Positions 37,301 through 45,332 of a DNA stretch of 64,000 bases are shown piece after piece; positions within the stretch are counted from its first letter, which is position 1, and each line of letters begins with the position of its first letter. The stretch is from assembly GCF_002217985.1 (NCBI RefSeq), contig NZ_BCMI01000012.1, forward strand, positions 16,046 through 80,045, given 5' to 3'. The notes under the pieces were generated by a model. The model searched no databases and was not told the DNA's origin. It saw nothing but the letters and a program-made list of their open reading frames with translations. This DNA comes from Secundilactobacillus pentosiphilus. GTDB lineage: Bacteria > Bacillota > Bacilli > Lactobacillales > Lactobacillaceae. Made by a program: the position numbers and the translations under genes.

Positions 37301-40300
37301 TACCGCAAATTCCTTATTTAGCGGCAAATTCTTAATCCGAATGTACTCATCACCCTTCAGGGACAATGGTGTTGTTAACCTTCCATTTTCAAACTCAAGC
37401 GTTCCGGCTGCGCCAGGATGCTGGTTAGAAACAGTGTAAGTTTCATATGAGTACTTCCCGTTAACGCTTGAATCAGTCTTAACCACAAACTTGAAGACTT
37501 CATCAGCCGAAATACTACCAGCAATTTGCTTCGTAATCTGCAGTTGACCCGTTGGATAACTACTGTTCTTAAAGTCGACAATCTGTGGTTTTTGACCGCT
37601 AATTGTCACTGACTTGTCATTATTGGTATAGTCACCACCGTTAATTGACCAAGTGGTGTCCATATCAGTTTCAGGAGTAGTTTCAGTTACCTTAAATTCT
37701 ACACCTACTGGTAAGCCCAAAATCTTCAGTCGCTGACCATCTTTCAGATCTAATTCTGCTCGACCCTTACTATCAAATTCCAGTTCATCTAAGCCTGCGC
37801 CATCCGCTTCAAAAGTCTTGTTGGCAACTTCATCAGTCGGATCAGCTTGAACTGTGAAGTGGTACTTAGCATCTAATTCGTCTTTGTTTGTGCTGCTAAC
37901 CGTCTTGCTGACAATCAGTTCGCCCTTTTTAGTCCTGGTGTTCGTGTAACTAACCGCAGTGTTTTCATTGTCTTCGATAGTTACGCTCGGACCGTCAGCG
38001 TCTTCTTCGTCTGCCTCATCATCAACTTTGTAACTCGCGTTGAAATCTGGGTTGTTTGCTTCCGAGATTCGCAGGTTGATGCCAGCAGGCAAGCCAAGGA
38101 TTTTTACTCTTTGGCTATCACGTAAACTGATGTTAGCTTTTCCATCTTTATCGAAGTCAACTTCATGCACAACGTTGTAGGCATCCGTAAACGTCTTGTT
38201 CCTTACTTTATCGATTGAGTTTGCATCCTCGGCTTGAATCGTGAAATCAAACTTCGTTGCATAATCACCTGGAAGGCCCACAACATTCTTACCTAACGTC
38301 AGTGAACCATTTGGTAACTGGTTAGTAAACGTGACGCTAGCGATATCATTTTCATCCTTCAGTGTGATTGGATCAGCTTCCATTCCTTCTTCCTTGGAAG
38401 TGCCGATCTGCCAAGTCGTCTCAATATCCTTATCGCTAAGAGGTAATTCCCTTACCGTAAATGCTTGATTAAGCGGCAAGTTCTTAATCTTAACGTATTC
38501 ATCACCCTTTAAGGAGAGTGGTGTCGTTAACTTTCCATTCTCAAACTCAAGCGTTCCAGCTTGGCCTGGATGCTGGTTAGAAACGGTGTAAGTTTCGTAA
38601 GGATACTTACCATCAACGCTTGAATCTGCCTTGATTTCGAACTTAAAGACTTCATCAGCAGGAATCGCACCGGCAATTTGCTTCGTGATCTGAAGCTGAC
38701 CCGTTGGCTGACTACTGTTCTTAAAGTCGTAAATCTGCGTTTCGTCCGTACTGATTGTGACCGGCTCAGTACTATTCACATAGTTGTCACCATTGACTGA
38801 CCAGGTGGTTACCATACCAGTGGCCTTTTCAGTCACGGTTAATTTAACCCCTTCTGGCAAGCCTTTCACCTTCAATTGCTGAGCATGTTTCAGACTAAAG
38901 GTTGCTGTACCATCGTCTTTAAATTTAAGCTCATTAAGTCTGGTTCCTTCAGTCTTATAGGTTTTGTTGGCCACCTTCGTTTTGCTATCCTTGTCAGCTT
39001 CAATTGTAAACTCATACGAGGCGTTTATTTCGTCTTCAGTCTTGCTGCTAACTGTCTTGTTAACAACCAAGTCACCTGTAGCAGCCGTGTTAGTGAAGAA
39101 GATCATCACTGGTGCGGCTGTGCTGGTACTCAGCTTAAATGGCTTAGTCTGCTTCCCCCAAACCGGGTCGTCATTGCCGACTGCAACCTGGGTGTTGTAT
39201 TTGTCACTGGTACTCGTTTCACGAACATCATAATATTGGGCGGACGTGTTGCCATCAGCGTCAACTTTTTCAGTTGGCAACCCAATGATGGTACGTTCTT
39301 TGTTAGCGGGTACCGCGATCTCTTCACTCACACCGTTGTGGAAGCTCACTTCACCGACGCCTGGAATCTCGTAAGTGCCCTGCAAGCCGGTATTTACATT
39401 TCCTTCTTCATCCACCGCACGAACCTCAAATTTGAAACTATTTTCGTTGTCGAGATTCTTAGTTGCTTTGCTAAGTGTCAGGTTACCGGGTGTTGTTGAA
39501 TAGTTTTTGATTTTATGTGTTTCTTTATCCCAGCCAGCTGCTAAAGCATCCTTTTTGTTAAATTGTAACGGGTTCATTTGACTAGAATGTCCCTTTGGCG
39601 GTGAGACTTCAACTAGTCGATACTCTGCGCGTGTTCCTAATGAATGGAACTGAAGCAAACCATCTGGACCCGATTCAACTTCACCGTATCCTTCGCCGTT
39701 ATCCATTCGTTTTGCTTCGTCCCAGGTTTTACCATCTTTGTTTAATTGTTGCAATTTAAAAGTTGCGCCAGCTAATGGCTTGTCTTTATCAGAACCATCA
39801 ACCTTTAGGAAACGTAAGGTCCAGTCTTCCATGGACGCACTCCCAGTAATATCATGCTTAGCTGTATACTGTGTGGAATACCCATGAACGGAAATCCTAG
39901 CATTGTTCCTATACTCACCATTTCCGCCATTCATGATGGTCTTGTAACGGATTACCAGAGGCCGGTCAACTTTTGTTTTCAGTTGAATCGTCATTTTCTG
40001 ATTACCATCGTAATCAACCGAGTAATCCGTTTTCGGTAAAATATCTTGCGGTTTACTTTTATCAACTTCGACCTTGTAACCTGAACCATTATTGATAGTT
40101 GTATACTTCGGCGTTATGAACGCCAATTCAATATCATCACGATCTACTGAATGTCGATGATTTTCAGTTAGTGTATCGTTAATTTCAGGCTTACCAATGT
40201 CTTGTCCCAGTGCGTTGACAATGATTTCCCAATTTAAGAATGAACCATCAACTTCTTTGGCAGTTTTCTGTCCGTAAAGGCCTTCAGAAGCTAACGATTC

Positions 40301-43300
40301 GCTGGCTTCTAAATCCTTAATATGCTTGTTGGCATATTCTACATCCGCTGTGTTTTCAAATTTATGGGTGTTTGGAATATGCGATGGCGGGTTATCTACC
40401 TTTTCCCAAGCACTGATGTCAATAGGTGTATTAAATACCAATTGAAAATTAGTGTATCCTTCCTTTGGCACCTTATCATTAAATGTAATCGTGAACGCTC
40501 GCTTACCTCGGCTGTCTGAATTTTTATCCCAGTCAATGTCATACAGATCTTGCCCAATTTCTTTAGGATTGTTACGGTTACTATCTAATGAATACAGGGT
40601 GAAATCTGTCTTCTTTCCTGGAAAACTCAGGTAGCGCGGACCATCGCCATTTAGTGTATCTGTAACCGTGATGGTGTCGGTCTGGCCTTCCGCCTTACCG
40701 AAGTAGTGGTTAAGGTGGCTACCAAAACGAAGCGTCCAAGTTACATAGTTATTATCACCCCGGGGACTGGTATCAAGATGCAGTTTCCCATCCTTCATAC
40801 CACCGTCACGGGTCTCTTCATCAATATCCTGTCGTTTTGAAGTGTACTGATAAATTCCTTCATTCGTTGCAGCGCCCACTAAGTTAGTGTGGTAATCGCT
40901 ACCCCATTCATGGGCGGTTTGGAAAGTAATCGAAATTTGGTGCGTTGAGAAACTTTTATCGAATATAAACTGGAGTGCTGCTCGTGCGTTTTTATCATTT
41001 TCTGGCTTCACTCTAGTAAATCCATACGGGTTTTTCCCAGCTACTGGATTCGTACTGGTTACCCATCCTTCAACCATTGTGACACCCTTAACGTTCTCCA
41101 GTGACTGACCGTTGACAAGAACATGCGACACTTCATTATGGTCAGTTCCTTCCGGTAAGACATCGGTTAACTTAAGCTCATCAAATTCTCGTTTTGTCGA
41201 GTTTGCCGTCACAGTCCAATTGATGTGCGCTTTACCATCATGATGAACTTCGCGTGATAAGCTGCTGCCCTTGCTAATTAAACCTGGTTTGCCAGGCGTT
41301 TCTACAAACCGATCTTCACCTTGGAATTCCAGTCCAAGTTTGTTCTTGATGTCGCCAACGTTACCTGCTTTATCTTCCTGAGTTTTATAGGTCAGCGTTA
41401 TTGTTTGATCGTTTTTCAATGCGTTCAATAGAGCATCTACTGAAGCGTCTTTCGGTACTAAAACAAATTCCTTCGTAGATCCTTCCGCAGCCGTATTTTT
41501 GAAATCATTAGTAGCGTTATACTCCCCAATCATGATCTCTAAATCAAGTTCTTTTTGAAGTTGATGTGGGCCACTTAAAGTATCCGTAATTTTCATATTT
41601 CGGATTGCTTTAGCTGCTACTGATTCGTCAATATTTCCTTCTTCGTCCTTGAATTGGGCCATGTCAATTGCCACGTTAGCTTCCCAAGTATAGATACCAT
41701 CTGCGTAATCTTTGGCAATCTTGTTTAACTCAGTTGTAGTCACGTGAGCACTAACATTTTCCATACGGACATCAGTACCAACTTGACCACCGATTCGGTT
41801 AAAGAAGGACCCGGTAATAGCCTGATCGTAATCTGTCTGGATTCGGATCACAATATCATCATGGATAATATCGTCGTTTTCATTTGCGCCTGGCTCTGGT
41901 GTCTTACCAGTCAACGTTAACTTATTGGCAACGCTGAAATCTGGCGCGTTAAACTTGCCGAGTAGGCTTGCACCCTCTACTTCTTCTTTACCTGCATAGC
42001 TAATTTTCAAACTATCTCGGATGAAGTTGTGCTTTTTGCCTTCCGCATTAGCATTAATCACATCTTCTAACTTTAGTTCGCTAAACTTAAGACCCTGAGC
42101 CTTTAAAGTCATTGTCCATTCAATCTTATGACCTCCGATAAACTTACCCTCTTTAGTCAGCATGGATTTAACTTCAACAGGTTTTCCAGTCCAAATGCCC
42201 TCTTCATTGTATTCAAAATCAATTGGATTCTTACCATCATATTTTTGACTTAACGACAATTCATATTCAACTGTGGTCTCATTGGCTTTTTCATTCGTGA
42301 ATTGAATTCGTACGACTTGTTGACCTTTCTCTGGCTCAGTTATTGTCCATCTGGCGAATACTTCTTTATTATTACCAACCAGATCTCCGGCAGTCTTATC
42401 GCCATTGTAATCCAAACCTTTAATTGTAAAGGTGTAATAATCACCATTTTGAATTTTATGATCACCCAACTTATCAAGTAATGAATCTGAGTTCCATTTG
42501 TAATGTACTTGGAAATCCTTTAAATCACTTACATCGAGCGGCTTCTCTGGATCAAGCTGGGTTGTCTTACCACCTTGTTCAATTGCTACAGAATCAAACA
42601 AACTCTTATCGGCACCCGTATTACCTGCCAATATGTCGTTTAGATTTCGACCTTCTGCCTCAGTCTCTTTCTTACTCTGACTTTCCCGCTTCGCACCGTC
42701 CGACTTGCTCTCAGCCGTCACAGTCTTACTGTTCTTCTTCAGTGCGTCATCGGTTTTGGCAGCTTCCTTCTTCAGATCTTCAACGTCTTGTTCAGCCTTC
42801 TTGTCGGCTGCCCGTTTTGCCTCAGCATCTTCTTTGGCTGCTTGCTCTTTAGCTGCGTCCTTGGCTTCATTTTCATCCTTTGCAGGTGCTTCCGGTTCAG
42901 CATTTTGTTGCTCCTGTTGTGCTTGCTGAGCCTTCTGCGCGTCAATAAATGACGTCAGGGACTGTAACGTATTTGCTGGCAATTGGGTTGCCTCACCAGC
43001 TTGTTTCATCTCGTCTTCAGTGGCATCTGCACTGACCGCTGTCATTGGCTGCAGGTATTCACGTTGACTCCCCAGCGCAATTGGCAGTGCCATACTGGTC
43101 ATAGGTGATGTGAACTGAACTGGCAACTTCAGCTTGAAAGTTGCACTCGTCTTCACGTCTTTCCAGTGCAGCTGCGGTTGCTTATTTTTGCGTTCAAAAA
43201 TCAAGGTTGCGTTGGTGTCCGTCACTGCAGACTCCGCCTCTACCCGTTCTTGAATGACTTTCAATTGGTCTTCGGGCAGCCACATTGCTGCTTCACCTTC

Positions 43301-43519
43301 AGCGTTTTCACCATCCTTGTTGTTAACTGTCACTGTCATTTCCAGCTCGTTAGTCTCATTGACCTTCACTTGATGTAACTTATTACCCTTTGAATCGTTC
43401 AGCTGGACGCCGGATAATTCGGTACGGGACCTATCATCCGCCAAAGCCAGCACGCTTTGGTAACAAGTTCCGAATACAAGCGTGATCACTGAGACAACTT
43501 GAATGAGTACTTTTCTCAT
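34322..43519 (-). CDS. Giant LPQTGE-anchored adhesin with Cna/SpaA-type domains
   Basis: 3065 residues, predicted sortase-anchored surface protein. A signal peptide (MRKVLIQVVSVITLVFGTC and following, about 1-30) precedes a small beta domain. A highly charged Ala/Glu/Lys helical region (about 195-300) and a long N-terminal adhesive region follow, with repeated collagen-binding/Ig-like folds (about 300-1260). One SpaA-type prealbumin-like domain follows (from WTLRFLKVDGSDKDKPLAGA), then twelve ~120-residue beta modules beginning like TGxLxxxK and ending xxVxFTN. The C-terminus has GFLPQTGE, a membrane helix and RSKRKKS. The ATG at 43519 follows GGAGG at 7 bases. The ligand is unknown. A sigma-factor gene lies 110 bases upstream on the same strand. 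Confidence 0.9.
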   Translation of the reverse strand: MRKVLIQVVSVITLVFGTCYQSVLALADDRSRTELSGVQLNDSKGNKLHQVKVNETNELEMTVTVNNKDGENAEGEAAMWLPEDQLKVIQERVEAESAVTDTNATLIFERKNKQPQLHWKDVKTSATFKLKLPVQFTSPMTSMALPIALGSQREYLQPMTAVSADATEDEMKQAGEATQLPANTLQSLTSFIDAQKAQQAQQEQQNAEPEAPAKDENEAKDAAKEQAAKEDAEAKRAADKKAEQDVEDLKKEAAKTDDALKKNSKTVTAESKSDGAKRESQSKKETEAEGRNLNDILAGNTGADKSLFDSVAIEQGGKTTQLDPEKPLDVSDLKDFQVHYKWNSDSLLDKLGDHKIQNGDYYTFTIKGLDYNGDKTAGDLVGNNKEVFARWTITEPEKGQQVVRIQFTNEKANETTVEYELSLSQKYDGKNPIDFEYNEEGIWTGKPVEVKSMLTKEGKFIGGHKIEWTMTLKAQGLKFSELKLEDVINANAEGKKHNFIRDSLKISYAGKEEVEGASLLGKFNAPDFSVANKLTLTGKTPEPGANENDDIIHDDIVIRIQTDYDQAITGSFFNRIGGQVGTDVRMENVSAHVTTTELNKIAKDYADGIYTWEANVAIDMAQFKDEEGNIDESVAAKAIRNMKITDTLSGPHQLQKELDLEIMIGEYNATNDFKNTAAEGSTKEFVLVPKDASVDALLNALKNDQTITLTYKTQEDKAGNVGDIKNKLGLEFQGEDRFVETPGKPGLISKGSSLSREVHHDGKAHINWTVTANSTKREFDELKLTDVLPEGTDHNEVSHVLVNGQSLENVKGVTMVEGWVTSTNPVAGKNPYGFTRVKPENDKNARAALQFIFDKSFSTHQISITFQTAHEWGSDYHTNLVGAATNEGIYQYTSKRQDIDEETRDGGMKDGKLHLDTSPRGDNNYVTWTLRFGSHLNHYFGKAEGQTDTITVTDTLNGDGPRYLSFPGKKTDFTLYSLDSNRNNPKEIGQDLYDIDWDKNSDSRGKRAFTITFNDKVPKEGYTNFQLVFNTPIDISAWEKVDNPPSHIPNTHKFENTADVEYANKHIKDLEASESLASEGLYGQKTAKEVDGSFLNWEIIVNALGQDIGKPEINDTLTENHRHSVDRDDIELAFITPKYTTINNGSGYKVEVDKSKPQDILPKTDYSVDYDGNQKMTIQLKTKVDRPLVIRYKTIMNGGNGEYRNNARISVHGYSTQYTAKHDITGSASMEDWTLRFLKVDGSDKDKPLAGATFKLQQLNKDGKTWDEAKRMDNGEGYGEVESGPDGLLQFHSLGTRAEYRLVEVSPPKGHSSQMNPLQFNKKDALAAGWDKETHKIKNYSTTPGNLTLSKATKNLDNENSFKFEVRAVDEEGNVNTGLQGTYEIPGVGEVSFHNGVSEEIAVPANKERTIIGLPTEKVDADGNTSAQYYDVRETSTSDKYNTQVAVGNDDPVWGKQTKPFKLSTSTAAPVMIFFTNTAATGDLVVNKTVSSKTEDEINASYEFTIEADKDSKTKVANKTYKTEGTRLNELKFKDDGTATFSLKHAQQLKVKGLPEGVKLTVTEKATGMVTTWSVNGDNYVNSTEPVTISTDETQIYDFKNSSQPTGQLQITKQIAGAIPADEVFKFEIKADSSVDGKYPYETYTVSNQHPGQAGTLEFENGKLTTPLSLKGDEYVKIKNLPLNQAFTVRELPLSDKDIETTWQIGTSKEEGMEADPITLKDENDIASVTFTNQLPNGSLTLGKNVVGLPGDYATKFDFTIQAEDANSIDKVRNKTFTDAYNVVHEVDFDKDGKANISLRDSQRVKILGLPAGINLRISEANNPDFNASYKVDDEADEEDADGPSVTIEDNENTAVSYTNTRTKKGELIVSKTVSSTNKDELDAKYHFTVQADPTDEVANKTFEADGAGLDELEFDSKGRAELDLKDGQRLKILGLPVGVEFKVTETTPETDMDTTWSINGGDYTNNDKSVTISGQKPQIVDFKNSSYPTGQLQITKQIAGSISADEVFKFVVKTDSSVNGKYSYETYTVSNQHPGAAGTLEFENGRLTTPLSLKGDEYIRIKNLPLNKEFAVKELAPDNSDIKTTWQIGTTKKDGRAAEPITLKDENDIANVTFTNTLLNGSLTLTKRVLGAPQDPGTAFEFTIEASDDSLEKVRDKTFQVDADFMDEIHFNDDGQATLKLRDTQRVKILGLPGGITLRISENSHPDFNVSYNVGNGEEKEDEAGPAVTVQEGKNTTVNFTNTGVIKGGLMLEKRAEGSFPVDKTVRFMINATALDGEKDPEKLNGDFEATLTKNNGSSTQQKVSFENGTARVAIKPGESLLIKNLDSGSYQVSERRQGRHVVTTWDIGNTSGIGLRTDEVKVDGNDTAHVLFTNKIATGKLELNKFVASHDDADKDKEFKFEIQTINDDDKALVAAKSYEISGYAGTKRIEFDEDGIAKLSLKDGQTATISGLPAGIEFKVVETETHDLDAFWNVNNLNDYEKVIDDNYPEVTITENQSDVVSYRNVRDPVGSLRVDKVVKGAYTDDNRKFEFEVAAQKEVEADPDAETETEGDTDAETEVEGEDDKTTWVTDDSFNGEYSVRIYSSDNELQESLKVTFEDGIAKLELKADQYAVINGLPLKGEDDKDAQFQVSEVDPEIGNMSTTWAVDNGTATPGLVAEPVALNDTDVPKVKFTNSLETGSLVLDKKLSGAISDADRNQTFEFTVDAQTEDIDEPGEWKTDETFAGDYVATKTDADGRQTTSNVTFTDGQLAVHLKGGERLQIHNLPAGTHMVVNENVDGDYNTSHQIDHGSVTPGATTDQITILNGDDLAVTFINERPVLPQDAWLSLTKSVIGENGERDRGFEFNVRFLDDQMNPVTGTIDFVKTSSVGGYEPGQMMLEEDGSGSFALMDGETIRWQLPNGTHYQITESDYSADGYSTSISQGQEPEREGLTTTGVAMANDPVNARVVYYNRADPTPEDEPHTPEDPETTTPELVPPAPESGGADTEAVTEPGSGTQATTGTTGTAGTTRPQAYVGGTGSKGFLPQTGEWLKQNWLLVLGLVILLSTVGLIIRSKRKKS
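36775..39085 (-). repeat. Tandem duplication of a three-module block inside the adhesin
   Basis: Modules 2, 3 and 4 of the twelve (beginning GDLVVNKTVSS, GQLQITKQIAG and GSLTLGKNVVG) match modules 5, 6 and 7 (GELIVSKTVSS, GQLQITKQIAG and GSLTLTKRVLG) one for one. The repeat period is about 1.15 kb, boundary near 37915. Confidence 0.8.
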
Positions 43520-43573
43520 AAGATTGCCTCCATTCACGTCCATAAGCGGTGTCCGATCTAATAAATTCAACAT

Positions 43574-43600
43574 ACCAAATAGTTGTGTGTGTAATTTGGT
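43574..43600. promoter_or_regulatory. Inverted repeat between the sigma-factor and adhesin genes
   Basis: ACCAAAT and ATTTGGT with a 13-base spacer, 55-80 bp upstream of the adhesin start. A TTGACC -35-like hexamer overlaps its edge on the minus strand, but no -10 at proper distance is clear. Confidence 0.35.
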
Positions 43601-43629
43601 CAATTTGTAATATTTTTGTGAAGAGCATA

Positions 43630-44172
43630 TTACTTGAATTGATGGGGATTTTCTGATTCTCGCGCCATGAGCTTGCTGCGAATGCGTTTTTGCCACTTAT
43701 AAATGGTCTGACGAGAAACGCCCCATTTCTTGCTAATTTCACTAGGTGTTAGCTGATAATAAATTCGGTCGATCAAAAACCGACGCTCTGCTGCGTTGCA
43801 TTTGCCTAACCAGCCCTTTAACAAGTTGGTATCAATGGTGTCAGCGAGTACGTCCAGCTTTTGTGGAACCCCTGATAAATCCACTTCACCGGTTTCTAAA
43901 TGCTTTATTTCCCGCTGCTTAGCCTGCAACTGATTTAAGAATCGCCGGTAGAGTGCCTGGTGGGCGTAGGCCAAAAACTGTTTAGGCTTCTCCGTTGGTT
44001 CCTGCGGATATTTCTGAAAAATCGCCACGAATAATAACCAGCCTTCTTGAACCAGATCCTCAAAATCAGTGTCATTTTGCCGGATGCCCAGCTTCTTTAA
44101 GGCACTGTAAATAATCAGTTGGTGGCCATCTGCTGCTAAAAATTCAAAGGCTGCTTGTGCTGTTCTTTCCAT
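43630..44172 (-). CDS. Sigma-70-like RNA polymerase sigma factor
   Basis: A 180-residue small sigma-like protein. Region 2 is suggested by DFEDLVQEGWLLFVAIFQKYP (first part, about 36-50), followed by YAHQALYRRFLNQLQ. A helix-turn-helix resembling region 4.2 lies at about 140-170 (LTPSEISKKWGVSRQTIYKW), and the C-terminus is basic. Two-domain proteins of this size include ECF sigma factors and the ComX/SigH group; I cannot place it further. The ATG follows AAAGGGG. The giant adhesin begins 110 bases downstream on the same strand, so it may be its transcriptional regulator. No anti-sigma gene is evident. Confidence 0.75.
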   Translation of the reverse strand: MERTAQAAFEFLAADGHQLIIYSALKKLGIRQNDTDFEDLVQEGWLLFVAIFQKYPQEPTEKPKQFLAYAHQALYRRFLNQLQAKQREIKHLETGEVDLSGVPQKLDVLADTIDTNLLKGWLGKCNAAERRFLIDRIYYQLTPSEISKKWGVSRQTIYKWQKRIRSKLMARESENPHQFK

Positions 44173-44308
44173 TATATGAACCCCTTTAATAAGTGATCCA
44201 TAGCGCTATGGTCGCAGATAGATTAGCAAAGCTGCCGGAACGGCCAGCGTTCAGTCCAAACAACCACGTGGGTTAATCGCATGATAAATTAAACTGACCA
44301 CCATTTTT

Positions 44309-44357
44309 GATCATTTGATGAACATATCTCGTAATTGTGTTCATATTTTAAATGATC
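44309..44357. promoter_or_regulatory. Long two-part palindrome upstream of the sigma-factor gene
   Basis: GATCATTT-g-ATGAACA (44309-44324) mirrors TGTTCAT-atttt-AAATGATC (44338-44357) about a 13-base centre. It lies in the divergent region between the sigma-factor gene and the plus-strand gene at 44600. No T-run follows, so an operator is likely. Confidence 0.5.
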
Positions 44358-44599
44358 TAGACCAATTTTAAATCAAACAGCCATTCTGCTTTCCGCAAAC
44401 TCACTATCCGCTTATACCGTAGTGGGTACAGCCTAGTCATCTGGTTTCCATTTCATCGCTCGAGCACCCCATCATGTCCCGCTGAACCAAAAAGGACACG
44501 TCCTGTTCACAAATTCTTCATAAATAAATCGTAGTTTGGGGATATTTGTCTGGCATACTAACAAATAATAAGAGAGATGACCCAAAAAGGAGGTGCAGC

Positions 44600-45055
44600 G
44601 TGGCACCCAGAATTTCCAGAAGACGCATTGCTGTTGCGGTTATTTTGTTTTGTTTGTCAACTGTATTTGGCACATCACTACTGACGCGGGGACGCAATCT
44701 TCAATCTGGGGAACTGATGCCTCGTACGCACCAAATGCTCAGTCACCACGTCACTGTCAACTTTATTACACAGCGAGGACGCAAACTGAGAACCTACTAT
44801 TGGTCAACGAACCACACTTCCAGCCGTAATGCCGACGTCACGGATATCTTTAACAGTGATATTCTTGAAGCCAACAGCGGCATTAATCAGCACATTCCGT
44901 TGGACTATTCCTTTGATCAGACCGACTTAAGAAACGTCCGCACGCTGAGAAACGTCCGGCTCGGCGAATCGATTAACTTGTATATCACCAAGGAACGGCC
45001 GGAAGATCGGCCAACGGGTCTGCAACGCTTTTATAAATGGTTAATCAATGATTAA
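44600..45055 (+). CDS. Small membrane-anchored or secreted protein, unknown
   Basis: 151 residues. A basic N-terminus (APRISRRR) leads into one hydrophobic segment (IAVAVILFCLSTVFGTSLL) and an extracytoplasmic region of ~125 residues. VTVNFITQRGRKL faintly recalls the opening strand of MucBP modules, but the rest does not follow that pattern and I assign no function. The GTG at 44600 was chosen because AAAGGAGG lies 6 bases before it; the upstream in-frame ATG lacks a site. It is divergent from the sigma-factor/adhesin pair and followed by a strong terminator, so it is monocistronic. Confidence 0.65.
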   Translation: MAPRISRRRIAVAVILFCLSTVFGTSLLTRGRNLQSGELMPRTHQMLSHHVTVNFITQRGRKLRTYYWSTNHTSSRNADVTDIFNSDILEANSGINQHIPLDYSFDQTDLRNVRTLRNVRLGESINLYITKERPEDRPTGLQRFYKWLIND

Positions 45056-45113
45056 ACCATCAAGACTGACTTTAAGTCAGGTATCACTAAATGAGCTCCC
45101 CAAACAAATATAT

Positions 45114-45166
45114 GAAAAAGCCGCTACGATTGCGTGTGCATGTCATTCAATCGTAGCGGCTTTTTT
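45114..45166. terminator. Terminator after the 44.6-kb gene
   Basis: AAAAAGCCGCTACGATTG with CAATCGTAGCGGCTTTTTT around a 14-base loop. Confidence 0.9.
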
Positions 45167-45196
45167 GCGGTGCAATTAGCTGTCATTACAACGGAT

Positions 45197-45280
45197 TATG
45201 AACAGCTTATGTATAAAATAATATTTTTCTGTGAACTCGTGGTACTTTGCTGGTGCTTCGTTTAGCTTCCTTGGTATATT
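45197..45280 (+). promoter_or_regulatory. LRR-family upstream box, copy 1, with -10-like hexamer
   Basis: A 57-bp box (45197-45253) starts TATGAACA and ends GTACTTTGCTGG. TATATT at 45275-45280 follows after exactly 21 bases. The same box and spacing precede the other two LRR genes. The ends match closely and the middle is more diverged than in copies 2 and 3. Confidence 0.6.
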
Positions 45281-45332
45281 TGATTCACGAAGAATGATTG
45301 CTGCTCACCACAAGATCCCCCCAGGAGGTTTT

